DNA of 64,000 bases from Platanthera guangdongensis (Eukaryota; Streptophyta; Magnoliopsida; Asparagales; Orchidaceae). The stretch is taken from positions 5,258,043 to 5,322,042 of the forward strand of contig CM077155.1 of the NCBI GenBank assembly GCA_039583875.1, read 5' to 3'. Positions 33,799 through 44,907 of this stretch are shown piece by piece; the stretch's first letter is position 1, and every line of letters starts with the position of its first letter. The translations under genes and the position numbers were made by a program. The notes under the pieces were generated by a model, which worked only from the letters and a program-made list of their open reading frames with translations, was not told where the DNA came from and did no database searches.

Positions 33799-33944
33799 TG
33801 TTGGAGCATGCGTTTCACGCTTTTTTGGTTTGCTAATAACAAATCTCGTTTGTATTTGATCTATGGGTGTTTATGATATGCAGATATCACAGGTCTAGCT
33901 CTAATGGATTTTGGGTGATGTTTCGGGTCAGCACAGATGAGCAT

Positions 33945-34400
33945 TAAAGATATCGCCAGGCGATATTGTGTATCGCCCACAGGCGACAGTGGCGCTCGAC
34001 GATCGACGATCGTCGTTCGACAAATATTCACTCGACGATTTCCGTTCGACGAATCTACATTGGAGCTCAGAAGATATTGCCAGGCGATATTGAGTATCGC
34101 CCACAGGAGACAGTGGCGCTCGATGATCGATGATCTCCGTTCGACAAATATTCACTCGACGATCGACGATCTCTATTCGACGAATATTCGCTCGATGATC
34201 GACATTCGACGATTTCCGTTCGATGAATCTGTATTGGAGCTCAGAAGATATCGTCAGGCGATATTGAGTATCGCCCACAGGTGACAGTGACGCTCGACGA
34301 TATCTGTTCGACCAATATTTATCCGACGATCGACGTTCGATGATTTCCGTTCGACGAATCTGCATTGGAGCTTAGAAGATATCACCAAGCGATATTGAGT
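33945..34400 (+). repeat. Tandem palindromic units in U3 of S (5' LTR)
   Basis: Three full units and one partial unit of roughly 125-175 bp, each starting GAAGATATCGCCAGGCGATA, then TATCGCCCACAGG, a run of TCGACGATCGACGATC-type words, and ending CATTGGAGCTCA. The words are self-complementary. The matching block in the 3' LTR is 51358-51790. Confidence 0.85.
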
Positions 34401-34499
34401 ATCCCCCACCCGTAACAGCGCCGATCAACGATTCTGCGCTCAACGATCGATGAACTGCGCTCGTCGAATCAGCTATGAGAAAATCAGCAGTACATGGGA

Positions 34500-34684
34500 T
34501 GTGGCGGCAGTTATCTCTATCGCCAGTTGGCGATACCCAGTGTCGCCAGGCGACAGTCCACTTTCAATGATCGATGAATCTGCGATGTGAAAATAAGGCG
34601 TTAGTAGGACACGTGGCAACAGTTACCGATATCACCAGGTGGCGATACCCAGTGTCGCCAGGCGATATCGCCAATATATAAAAG
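34500..34684 (+). promoter_or_regulatory. Palindrome cluster plus TATA box (S, 5' LTR)
   Basis: Two copies of a module resembling GGCGATACCCAGTGTCGCC lie at about 34525-34670, with TATATAAAAG at 34675-34684 directly after the second. The same module with TATAAAA at 52063 is in the 3' LTR. Confidence 0.6.
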
Positions 34685-34949
34685 TCATTCAATTTTCTGA
34701 GGAGATAACAAATTTCATTACCTGGAGTGCATCTTCTTGTTAAGACGAACCAGAGAGCTTCAGATTCCAGTTTTTACTCCATATTCTCAAGAAGGCCTAA
34801 GCGCAAAAGTTTGATGGCACATACGCAACATTCAAAGCAACCCTGGCTAGGATTCATCGTCATTATCAGCACTTTGTTTGAAGGGAGTTTTTATTCAGAA
34901 GTTTTGAATTTGTCTTGCTTTTATTCCTATTGTAAACCTCTTGTAATCG

Positions 34950-35130
34950 AGAGGAGAAATCACCGCCTTGTGCGTGGCGTCTAAGTACTTGTGTGGCTTA
35001 GGGGAAATCACCGCCTTGTGCATGGCGTCTAAGTCCTTGTGTGACTTAGAGAAAATCGTCGCCTTGTGTGTGGCGTCCAAGTCCTTGTGTGGCTTAAGGA
35101 GAAATCGTTGCCTTGTGTGCAGTGTCTAGG
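34950..35130 (+). repeat. Tandem repeat of about 48 bp, four units (S, 5' LTR)
   Basis: Units built on GCCTTGTGCGTGGCGTCTAA then GTCCTTGTGTGGCTTAG, lying downstream of the TATA box and so in the transcribed part. Matching array in the 3' LTR at about 52341-52510. Confidence 0.85.
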
Positions 35131-35480
35131 TCGAGGTAGATCTTGGGGAGGCTAGTAACAAGATCTATGAAGAGATATGCTTTAGCCTGCCGGTTCTTGG
35201 TAGAAGGACCGACGAAAATAAAAGTATATTGTATTTTTCATAAGCCTTGGTCTCTAGATCTATAGAAATACCTTGTATCCACTTTAGTATTTTTGAAATA
35301 AATTGTTATATTTTAGCTTTTCTATATTTCAAAGTGTTTAAGTTTGATTATGAAAAATTAGTCTTCATTCCATAATTTCTACTAGCATTGTTTGATTCAA
35401 CGAGTAAAGTTTTTTTAGCATAAGAAAAATTAATTAACCCTTATTCACCCCCCTCTAAGGGCGATGTAAGATCCAATACT

Positions 35481-35491
35481 TAGTATCAGAG
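35481..35491 (+). other. Primer-binding site of element S
   Basis: TAGTATCAGAG, two bases after the LTR. It is the initiator-Met PBS with one G-to-A change. Confidence 0.75.
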
Positions 35492-35525
35492 GCAGGTTAC
35501 TCCGAAATCGGTTTCACCATCGGGA

Positions 35526-37042
35526 ATGATGGCGCAAAACACTCATGCATTTTCTAAGGGGCAAGGTATAAGTAGACCACCCTTATTCACGGGCACTGAC
35601 TATAATTATTGGAAAGCTCGAATGCGATGCTTTCTAATAACACTTGATATCGACGTTTGGAGCATGGTCGAAACATGCTACACCTCTCCTATAACTGTAG
35701 TATGAAATGTCTCAATGGAAAAACCCAAGGATAAATGGGATGAAGCTGATAAGATTTGCTGCAAGAATAACGTTAAGGCAATGAATACCTTATTCTGCAC
35801 ATTAGATAGGACTGAATTTAATCGTGTTTGGGCATGTGAAAATGCGTATGATATATGGAATCTCCTTAAAGTTACTCATAAAGGTACATCGCAGGTAAAA
35901 GACTCGAAGCTTTTCCAGTTAGAGTCTGAGTTTGAGAAATAAAAGATGGAAGTTGATGAGGATGTAGACTTCATGCACACAAGGTTCGGTAAGATAATGA
36001 ACGACTCGAGGATCCTTGGAAAAAGTTTCTCAAACGGAGATTTGGTGAGAAAGATACTTAGATTGCTTCCCCCGAAGTTCAATCCAAAGGTGACTGTCAT
36101 CTCAGAGTCACATGATCTAAAGTATCTCGAAATTGAGAGTCTGATAGACAATCTGAAACCCATGAAATAGAGTTGAGGATTCAACAACAGGAGTATAGCA
36201 TAGAGCCAAGAAAGAAAGCATTGGCGTTGAAGTCCAAGAAGGAAGTGGAAAATAAGTTTGATGAGAGTGATGATGGAGAAGAAGAAAGCTTGTTCGTAAA
36301 GAAATTCAGGAAGTTCATGAGAAATCCTGAAAGGAGAAATTTGTTCAGGAAATTCTTCAAGAAGCAAGAGTCTGAATATAGGAAAGGCAAAGCCCAAGCT
36401 GAAGGAGAGGATGATGAAGAGAGATCACCACCTGAGTGCTATCACTGCAGGAGAGTTGGCCACATTAAGAGCAAGTGCCCAAAATATCTGAAAGATCAGA
36501 AGAAGAAGTGGCATAAGAAGAAAGACAAGAAGAAAGTTTTGAAGGCAGAAACGTGGGATGACACCAATTCTGAGGAGTCAAGTGATTCAGGTTCAGAAAC
36601 TGAGGAGGCATACAACATATGTCTGATGGGAAAGAGCATTTCAGTGTGTGATGAAGAGAGCAGTGTTCATAGCGATACTGAGATAACTCCTGAATCTTAT
36701 GATGCTTTATATTCTGAATTTTTAAGAATCTGCAAATATTTAGATAAAAAATTGGACGAAATTCAGGTACTTAAGTCTGAAAATAAAAAATTAAAAAATG
36801 AAGTAAAAATACTTGGGAAAGAGAAAGCAACTTGTCAAGAGGATTGTCCCTCTTCGACAAGGATACAAGAACTTGAGAAAGATCTCTCTAAGTCTCAGAC
36901 TCGGGTTGAATCTCTTACAAGAGAGAAAGTGGCATTAGAGAGATCTCTAAAGCTTTCTCAATCTCAAGTAGAAGGCAGAAAAAAATTCTTCGCAAACCGA
37001 TGTGGCACCATAGTTGTTGAAAACACTGCGTTGAGAGGATGA
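35526..37042 (+). pseudogene. Gag of Sirevirus-like element S
   Basis: Starts at ATGATGGCGC (35526). N-terminal copia gag core: FTGTDYNYWKARMRCFL, then KVTHKGTSQVKDSKLFQLES and SNGDLVRKILRLLPPKFNPK. After a basic linker comes the zinc knuckle CYHCRRVGHIKSKC (about 36438-36480), then an acidic segment and a long coiled-coil tail (LKSENKKLKNEVKILGKEKA). Lesions: TGA-free but with a TAG near 35699-35703, TAA at 35941-35943 and a one-base loss near 36155 that shifts the frame; from 36173 the frame is open for 289 codons. The coiled-coil extension is characteristic of Sirevirus gag. Confidence 0.87.
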
Positions 37043-37357
37043 GTTCGTGATCTAGAAATGTCCACTAACAAGTTTGGAATGGGCCAAAAATCACTGAATA
37101 TGATTTTGTGGATCCAGTACTATGGATCTACAAAATTCGGACTTGGGTACTCTCTAGAACACTATCGACTGGCGACATCCACTATCGTCGGCGATAAAGA
37201 AAAGTCCAGAAAATCTTTTTTAAAAATTAAAAATAATAAATCTACTATCACTATTGCACCCAGAAAGAATTCAAATCTTATTTTGAAAAACTCGTCGACT
37301 TCTTTCATCACGTGTGCCAAATAAAATAAGTTTGGTCACAAAACGCACACTTGTAAG
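37043..37357 (+). other. Gag-pol linker of S, left of insertion E
   Basis: Degenerate coding-like sequence with stops, containing one palindromic word pair (CTATCGTCGGCGATAA) similar to the LTR palindromes. It ends in GTAAG, the target duplicated on insertion of E. Confidence 0.6.
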
Positions 37358-37536
37358 TGTTAGATTTTCTCAACGTGGTCAGCAAGATAGCCCAAACGCC
37401 AAATTAATATCTTCGGAACTACCCAGTTCTCACGTTGAACCAGCGGAAAATCGAGGAACAAAGGTTAAACCCAACAAACAATGGAAGCACAAGCAGGTCT
37501 ATTATTCATTCACTTCTTTACACCACGAGGCATACA

Positions 37537-37557
37537 TAGCGAGACATGATTTCGCTA
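37537..37557 (-). other. Conserved LTR hairpin (element E, 3' LTR)
   Basis: Stem TAGCGA / TCGCTA, loop AATCATGTC in element sense. Confidence 0.62.
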
Positions 37558-38058
37558 GTATAACAGCTGTAAACAGAAAGCACCAAAAAAACAAGTCGGG
37601 CGGACAGCACCGGAGTCCGCCGAGACCGCGAGGTCGCCGAGGTCGCCGAGATCGCCCGCACTTAGCTGCAGTCCGCCGAATCAACACGGAGTCCGCCGAA
37701 GCCGCGAGGCCGCGCGGACACACCATTATTCGTCTCCTGATGAACCTGAACTGAGGAATACCCCCTACCTGCCTGAAGCTGGCGGACAGGTTATTGAAGC
37801 TGGCAAAGATGGAACAGAACTGACAAGCCGCAGAGCGACCTCCTGCTGAGTCCGCAGAGACTGCACACTTCCAAGTACTTGACCGAAGTCGCAGCCAAAC
37901 TCCTGGCTCCTTGAAGCAAACCACACGACCTGCACACAGCAAACGTCAGCACTGAATCAATCCGCGCGGACAGACAAACTGAGACCGCGGCTCCTTGCAC
38001 AACCCAACTTACTGTTCACTCAAGTTACTTAGGTTCATGTAGACCTACCAGGGGGTCC

Positions 38059-38066
38059 TATTTATA
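38059..38066 (-). promoter_or_regulatory. LTR TATA box (element E, 3' LTR)
   Basis: TATAAATAGGACCCCC in element sense. Confidence 0.6.
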
Positions 38067-39020
38067 GGAAAGGTGAGGAGTGTGGTCACAGCCCAAGAGA
38101 TAACGACACCACCCCAGCCCGCGCGATAGCAAAACACCGTCCGCTGAGTCCGTAAGGACTTAGCCGGATACCAAGGAAAACCGTTAGGAGCAAGGCAAAC
38201 ATTGGTGAACCCTCTCCAGTCCGCCCAAGCTATGCGGACAAGGCATCAACCCGCAAAGCTTCCGACCACTGCAGGACAGCAACCCCCTTCAAAGGTTGTC
38301 CGCACCAACCCGAGGCAGTCCGCAAGACTCACACCTCAATCCGCCACAAGTCCACGACCAAAGGCAGATGGCAGCAGTCCGCCCGGTCACAACGGACTTG
38401 GCGGATACGGTGGACACCATGAACTTGGTACAAAGTGTGACCAAGTCCAAAAACCATCAAAGGTCAATGCGAGCATGGCGGACACAAACACCCGTCCGCC
38501 AAACACCCTAGCACAGACCGCCAGCAGTCTGCAAGCTCCTCGCATTCCTGTCCAACGCAGCAACCATCTCCCGGACTCCAAACCCAGTCCGCCAATCGAT
38601 CTCCACAGCAGAGCACCTGCTGTAATCACCAGAGCTCGACAAGGCCTTAGCCAAGCTCTAAGCTCAGTCCGCAACAGCCCAAATAGCGGACACGCCAGTC
38701 CGCAAGCTTCCCGCGAACATGAGCCAACTCGCCTATCAGCTCAAGCTTGCACCAGCGGCCACTAAGCAATGCACCAGTCCACAATCCTCCATCCGCTCAG
38801 GCCGCTCCTTGGCAAAGCCAATCAGCAAACACCCTATCCGCAAAAACCAGGCCGCATAGTCCGCGGACTAAATGCAAACAATCCGCTCAGAAGACAGCCG
38901 GCTTCCCACTAGACCTACCACCAGGCCGCACATCACAGTCCGCCCAGTCCGCCTAGTCCACCAAAGTTGTCCGCCCAGGCCGCCTGGCCTGTCCCGTCAA
39001 CCACTTCCACTTCACAAATT

Positions 39021-42000
39021 TCAACACTCCCCCTTGAAGTGGGAAGTGGTGACCAAGCCCAACAAGCTGCGCAAGCGTTCAAAGGGCCCCTTTGACAGTG
39101 GCTTCATGAAGATGTCAGCAAGATTATCTTCACTCCGAACATGCCCGACCAGCAGAGATCCTTCCAACACCTTCTCCCTGATGAAATGGTGATCAATCTC
39201 TATATGCTTGGTCCTAGCGTGACACACTGTATTATTAACCAGTTTGAGAGCACTCTCATTGTCACCCCGGAGTAAAGTAGGCCCTTGCACTTCTTCATGA
39301 ACATCCTCTATAAGCCTCCTCAACCAAACGACTTCCCGAGCAGCCAAGGCCGAAGCCTTATACTCCGCCTCCGTGGTTGAAACCGACACCGAGTCCTGCT
39401 TCTTGCTACACCACGAGATGCTAGCTGAACCGCAAGTGAACACATAACCTGAAGTAGACCTTCGATCATCTGAATCACCTCCATAGTCAGCATCCGTGTA
39501 CCCGAGCAACGCAAACTCCGAGTCCTTTCCATAGAGGAGTCCCATGTCAGAAGTTTCCTTGAAATACTTCAGAATTCCATTCGCCGCCACTAGATGAGAT
39601 TGCCTTGGTTCAGCCATATACCGACTTACTCGGCCAACAGCATAAGCAATATCCGGCCTTGTAATCGTCAGGTAAATCAAGCTCCCAACAAGAGCCCTGA
39701 ACACCAAGGGATCATGAAGAACCCTTCCCTCATCTCGTCGAAGCTTCAGCCCAAGTTCCAATGGAGTAGAGCACTTTTTCCCTTCGCCCATGTCGAACCG
39801 CTTCACAATGCGATCAGCATACCCTTTCTGGCAAATGTGAACCCCGCACTCCTTCCGCTCCACTTCCAGACCAAGAAAGTGATGCAACTCTCCCAAGTCT
39901 TTCATCTCGAAGCGTATAGCAAGCTCGGCCCTGAGTCTTTCTACTTCCACCTCCGAATTCTCTGTGATGATCATGTAATCCACATACAGCAGGACCAAGA
40001 CTCGTAGCTCTCCCTTCTTCTTAACAAACAAGCTTTAATCCGAGTTAGAAGCAAAGTATCCACAGAATTGCAAGTACTCTGCAATCTTCCCATACTACGC
40101 TCTAGGAGCTTGCTTCAACCCATAGAGAGCCTTCCTGAGTTTGCAGACATAGTCCGGATGCTTTTCAGAGACAAAACCAAGCGGCTGATGCATGAAGATG
40201 TCCTTGTCAATCTCTCCGTAAAGAAAAGCATTCTTCACATCGAGTCGCCACAACCTCCATCCCTTGCTAGCAGCCAAGGCGATCACCACTCTTACAGAAG
40301 TCATCTTCGCAACTAGACTGAATGTCTCCTCATAGTCTTCTCCATACTACTGTGAGAATCCTCTAGCGACCAGGCGAGCTTTGAACCTATCAATGCTCCC
40401 ATCAGCCTTCTTCTTCAACTTATACACCCACTTGCAAGTAACCGGAGTAATGCGATCAATCTTGGGCACAAGGTCCCAGGTTTCATTCTTCTTCAGAGCA
40501 TCAATCTCTTCTTTCATGGCACCTTCTCACTCCTTCACTCTAGTGGCCTCGTTGAAGTTTGCAGGCTCTCGCTCATCCAGAGGACCTGCAAAGAAGCAGG
40601 AGACAAAGCTCACTACATTCCCATCACAGTATCGAGCCAGTGGCTTAACCACCCTCTTCGATCTCCGAAGAAACGGCTCCTTGCTCACTGCTTCGGTTGC
40701 TTCTTCGGGCTCCACTCCTACCCGGGGCAAGCATTGAGCAGTGTTCCCCCTGCTTCCTGAGCCAGAAGGCTCAGCCTCGGAGTTCGAAGCAACAGGAGCT
40801 GCTGGTGAAACAGCAAGCTCCTCTTCCAAGCCTTCAGCAGCCACCACCGGTGCTTCATCAACCTTACTACTTCCGGTTAGCTCAACCGAGCCACCTCCAT
40901 ATGACGTCAGCTCGTCAAAGACAACGTCTCTTGACACCACGAACTTCTTCGTCACAGGGTCCATGCATTTCCATCCCTTCTTCCGCTCATCGTAACCAAC
41001 AAAGACAAGTTTCCTTGCCCTCGCATCCAGCTTTGTCCGTGAAGCATCCGGGACATGCACGTAGCAAGTTGAACCGAACACCCTAAGGTGTCCAACACTC
41101 GGCTTCTCCTTCAACAACAGCTCAACAGGAGTCCTCATGTTGATAGGGCTGAGTGGCATCCGGTTGATAACATAAGCAGCACAAGACATCCCCTCCGCCC
41201 AAAAGGACCTTGGGATATCTTTTGCATGAAGCCAGCATTTGCAGGTCTCCGTCAGATGACGGATCTTCCGCTCCGCTACCCCATTTTGTTGTGGAGTGTG
41301 AGCACAAGTAAGCTCTCGTTGGATCCCGTGCTTCCTGCAGAAGTTAGAAAACTCGGAGGAAACAAACTCACCCCCGTTATCAGTTCTAAGCTTCTTAATC
41401 CGCAAGCCAAGCCGGCCTTCTACCAACTCCTTGAACTCCACGAACAAACGGAAGGCTTCCGACTTCTCCTTTAAGAAGTACACCCAAGTATACCTTGAGT
41501 AGTCATCAAGCAAGACAAGCATATATCTGCTTTCACCAAGGCTGGCAGTAACCGTCGGTCCCATCAGGTCTCCATGAATACACTCCAATGGTTTCTTGCT
41601 CCTTGTTTGTGATTTATCAAACGGAAGGCGATGTGCCTTACCGTATTGACAGCCCGCACAAACATGCCCATCACCAAAGGAGGACAACTTCGGCAACCCC
41701 CTCACCAACCTTCTACTAGCCATCGCCTTCAGCTTGTCCATGCCAACATGCCCCAGCCTCTCATGCCAGATAGCAGCGCTATCATTGGCCCTCATTCTAT
41801 CAACATAAGCACTGGTGGAAAGAATAAACAAGTTCTTCACCCTCCTCCCAACATGAGCAACATAAGTCTTTAACGCTGATACGTTGCGAAGGAACCTCAC
41901 GTCTGTTGGCCCAAACAGAACGTGATACCCAGCGTCCACCGCATTGGTCACCGAGAAGAGGTTCTTCTTCATGCCCGGCACGTGATACACACTCCTTAAC

Positions 42001-43172
42001 GTGAGTGGCCCCTGATCACTACCCAAAGACACGACCCCCTCTTTCTCTACTGCATAAACAGTATTATCAGCAGTGATAATAGCTTCATTACCTGAGTGCG
42101 CCTGCATGGAGGTGAACTTCGACTTGTCTCCGGTGAGGTGATTACCACACCCGGAGTCCACGATCCACTCGTTGTTAAAGTCCTCAGCAGACAAGGCCCG
42201 GACACAAGTGCCCATCATAAAGGCTCCGCCCCATCCTGCTTCTTCACTTCTCGAGCAAGCTTCCTCCTTTCCCGCAGCATGCCCAGGCTGCAGTTTGACC
42301 TTGCAGTCCCGCTTGAAGTGCCTTCGCTGATGACACCGGTAGCACTTCAGATTCTTCTTCCAGTCCTTAGGAACATTGCTCCTCTCCGGCGGATATGAAG
42401 TTGAAGTCTCCTTCTCACCAACGACCTGCACCTTCTTCTTCTTCTTCCCTTCCCAACCTTTCTTCTTGCCTGAGAAGAGAGCTTCGTTGCCTTCCTGATT
42501 CAGGTTTACTCCAGCCATCTGCCTTGCTAAGCTCTCCTGCGATGCAAGCAGATTCTCCAGCTCCAGCAAAGACGGCCGAGTAGCCCACCCTTGAACAGAT
42601 GTGACAAAGGCCACATACTCCTTCCGCAAGCCGCGGATAATGTGCCTTTTCATCTTAGCCTCAGAGATAGGCTCATCAGGATCCAGTGCTGACAGCTCAG
42701 CGCACAAGCTCTTCATCTTTAAGAAGTACTTGGAGATGGAAAGGTCTCCCTGAGTTGCCCTGGCCAACTCATTTTCCAGGAACTGAAGTCGCGTCATATT
42801 ATTCCTATTGAACAACTCATCAATGGTTGTCCAAATATCAGCAGCCGACTCACATCCAACGATGTGATCAAACAGTTCCGGATACACGGCTCTCTTCAGA
42901 GTGAACTCCGCCTTAGCATTTGTTCTTCTCCAGAGCCTAACCTGCTCAGCAGTACCGAACACAGCAGTCACTTCCTGCCTGTCGTCACCACCGACGACTT
43001 CCCACAGCTCCTCGCCAAGAAGATAACTCTTCATGCACGACTTCCACTTCTTGAAGTTCGTCGGCGTTAAGAGTTCAATGCCAAGACCTCTTGCAAAGCT
43101 TCCTTCCATTGCAACACCTATTGGCAACCTTTCAGAAGCTCCGAGCAACAACACAGGTTGATCACCACTCAA
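39021..43172 (-). pseudogene. Copia gag-pol of element E (1383 codons, four stops)
   Basis: The ATG at 43172 opens MSGDQPVLLLGASERLPIGV, then gag core (YLLGEELWEVVGGDDRQEV). The zinc knuckle reads CYRCHQRRHFKRDC (a Gly-to-Arg change from A and C), followed by protease VDSGCGNHLTG, integrase (CAGCQYGKAH, HGDLMGP, RTDNGGEFVS), RT and RNase H (ADIFMKPLSKGPFERLRSLL). All domains lie in one frame ending in the LTR. In-frame stops: 40524-40526 (Trp to TGA), 40347-40349 (Gln to TAG), 40095-40097 (Trp to TAG) and 40035-40037 (Ser to TAA). The RT catalytic YVDD reads YVDY (codon 39975-39977). Gag, protease and integrase upstream of the first stop look intact, so partial expression is conceivable; autonomous transposition is not. 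Confidence 0.95.
39027..39042 (-). other. Polypurine tract of element E
   Basis: In element sense CTTCAAGGGGGAG abuts the 3' LTR and lies inside the coding frame. Confidence 0.85.
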
Positions 43173-43220
43173 TCACTGATTAATAACACTGGCTGACTTC
43201 CGCTCACGCAACTGAACCTG

Positions 43221-43232
43221 GCTCTGATACCA
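43221..43232 (-). other. Primer-binding site, initiator-Met tRNA (element E)
   Basis: TGGTATCAGAGC in element sense, immediately after the 5' LTR. Confidence 0.9.
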
Positions 43233-43411
43233 TGTTAGATTTTCTCAACGTGGTCAGCAAGATAGCCAAAACGCCAAATTAATATCTTCAGAACTACCCA
43301 GTTCTCACATTGAACCAGCGGAAAACTGAGGAACAAAGGTTAAACCCAACAAACAATGGAAGCACAAGCAGGTCTATTATTCATTCACTTCTTTACACCA
43401 CGAGTCATACA

Positions 43412-43432
43412 TAGCGAGACATGATTTCGCTA
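43412..43432 (-). other. Conserved LTR hairpin (element E, 5' LTR)
   Basis: Stem TAGCGA / TCGCTA, loop AATCATGTC in element sense. Confidence 0.62.
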
Positions 43433-43934
43433 GTATAACAGCTGTAAATAGAAAGCACCAAAAACACAAGCTGGGCAGACAGCACCGGAGTCCGCCGAGA
43501 CTGTGAGGTCGCTGAGGTCGCCGAGATCGCCCGCACTTAGCTGCAGTCCACCGAATCAACACGGAGTCCGCCGAAGCAGCGAGGCCGCGCGGACACACCG
43601 TTATTCGTCTCCTGCTAAACCTGAACTGAGGAACACCCCCTACCCGCCTGAAGCTGGCGGACAGGTTATTGAAGCTGGCAAAGATGGAACAGAACTGACA
43701 AGCCGCAGATCGACCTCCTGTTGAGTCCGCAGAGACCGCACACTTCCAAGTACTTGACCGAAGTCACAGCCAAACTCCTGGCTCCTTGAAGCAAACCGTG
43801 CGACCTACACACAGCAAACGTCAGCACTGAATCAATCCGCGCGGACAGACAAACTGAGACCGCAGCTCCTTGCACAACCCAACTTACTGTTCACTCAAGT
43901 TACTTAGGTTCATGTAGACCTGCCAGGGGGGTCC

Positions 43935-43942
43935 TATTTATA
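43935..43942 (-). promoter_or_regulatory. LTR TATA box (element E, 5' LTR)
   Basis: TATAAATAGGACCCCCC in element sense; the promoter position for E. Confidence 0.65.
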
Positions 43943-44907
43943 GGCAAGGTGAGGAGTGTGGTCGCCGCCCAAGAGATAGCGACACCACCCCAGCCCGCGC
44001 GATAGCAAAACACCGTCCGCCGAGTCCGCAAGGACTTAGCCGGATACCAAGGAAAACCGCCAGGAGCAAGGCAAACATTGGCGAACCCTCTCCAGTCCGC
44101 CCAAGCTATGCGGACAAGGCATCAGCCCGCAAAGCTTCCGACCACTGCAGGACAGCAACCCCCTTCAAAGGCTGTCCACACCAACCCGAGGCAGTCCGCA
44201 AGACTCACACCTCAATCCGCCACAAGTCCACGACCAAAGGCAGATGGCAGCAGTCCGCCCGGTCACAGCGGACTTGGCGGATACGGCGGACACCATGAAC
44301 TTGGCGCAAAGTGTGACCAAGTCCAAAAACCATCAAAGGCCAATACGAGCATGGCGGACACAAACACCCGTCCGCCAAACACCCTAGCACAGACCGCCAG
44401 CAGTCCGCAAGCTCCTCGCATTCCTGTCCAACGCAGCAACCATCTCCCGGACTCCAAACCCAGTCCGTCAATCGATCTCCACAGCAGAGCACCGGCTGTA
44501 ATCACCAGAGCTCGACAAGGCCTCAGCCAAGCTCTAAGCTCAGTCCGCAACAGCCCAAACCACGGACACGCCATTCCGCAAGCTTCCTGCGAACATGAGC
44601 CAACCCGCCTATCAGCACAAGCTTGCACCAGCGGCCACTGAGCAATGCACCAGTCCACAAGCCTCCATCCGCTCAGGCCGCTCCTTGGCAAAGCCAATCA
44701 GCAAACACCCTTTCCGCAGAAACAAGGCCGCATAGTCCGCGGACTAAATGCAAACAATCCGCTCAGAATATAGTCGGCTTCCCACTAGACCTACCACCAG
44801 GCCGCACATCACAGTTCGCCCAGTCCGCCTAGTCCGCCAAAGCTGTCCGCCCAGGCCGCCCGGCCTGTTCCGTCAACCACTTCCACTTCACAAATTTCAA
44901 CAGTAAG

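Larger units (their letters stand above)
33799..35478 (+). repeat. 5' LTR of element S (1680 bp)
   Basis: Starts TGTTGGAGCATG and ends ATCCAATA, with the terminal CA mutated to TA; the 3' partner ends ATCCAACA. The U3 part carries tandem palindromic units at 33945-34400. TATA box at 34675; a roughly 48-bp tandem repeat at 34950-35130 lies downstream. Confidence 0.92.
37358..39026 (-). repeat. 3' LTR of element E (1669 bp)
   Basis: In element sense TGTTGAAATTTGTGAAGTGG ... AAATCTAACA. TATA box on the minus strand at 38059-38066; hairpin at 37537-37557. Confidence 0.95.
37358..44902 (-). mobile_element. Copia element E, complete, minus strand, TSD GTAAG
   Basis: The best-preserved copia in the window. 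LTRs 37358-39026 (3') and 43233-44902 (5') differ by one base in length. GTAAG stands at 37353-37357 and 44903-44907. The interior keeps one unbroken frame from 43172 to the LTR with only four nonsense codons and no frameshifts. Same family as A. It interrupts element S between gag and protease, so it is the youngest insertion in that nest. Confidence 0.96.
43233..44902 (-). repeat. 5' LTR of element E (1670 bp)
   Basis: Very similar to 37358-39026 by eye. TATA box on the minus strand at 43935-43942; hairpin at 43412-43432. Confidence 0.95.

Noticed and set aside
33928..34365. Open frames on both strands across the palindromic repeats of the S LTR
   Set aside because: Mirror-image Arg/Ser-rich products from tandem palindromes, not genes.
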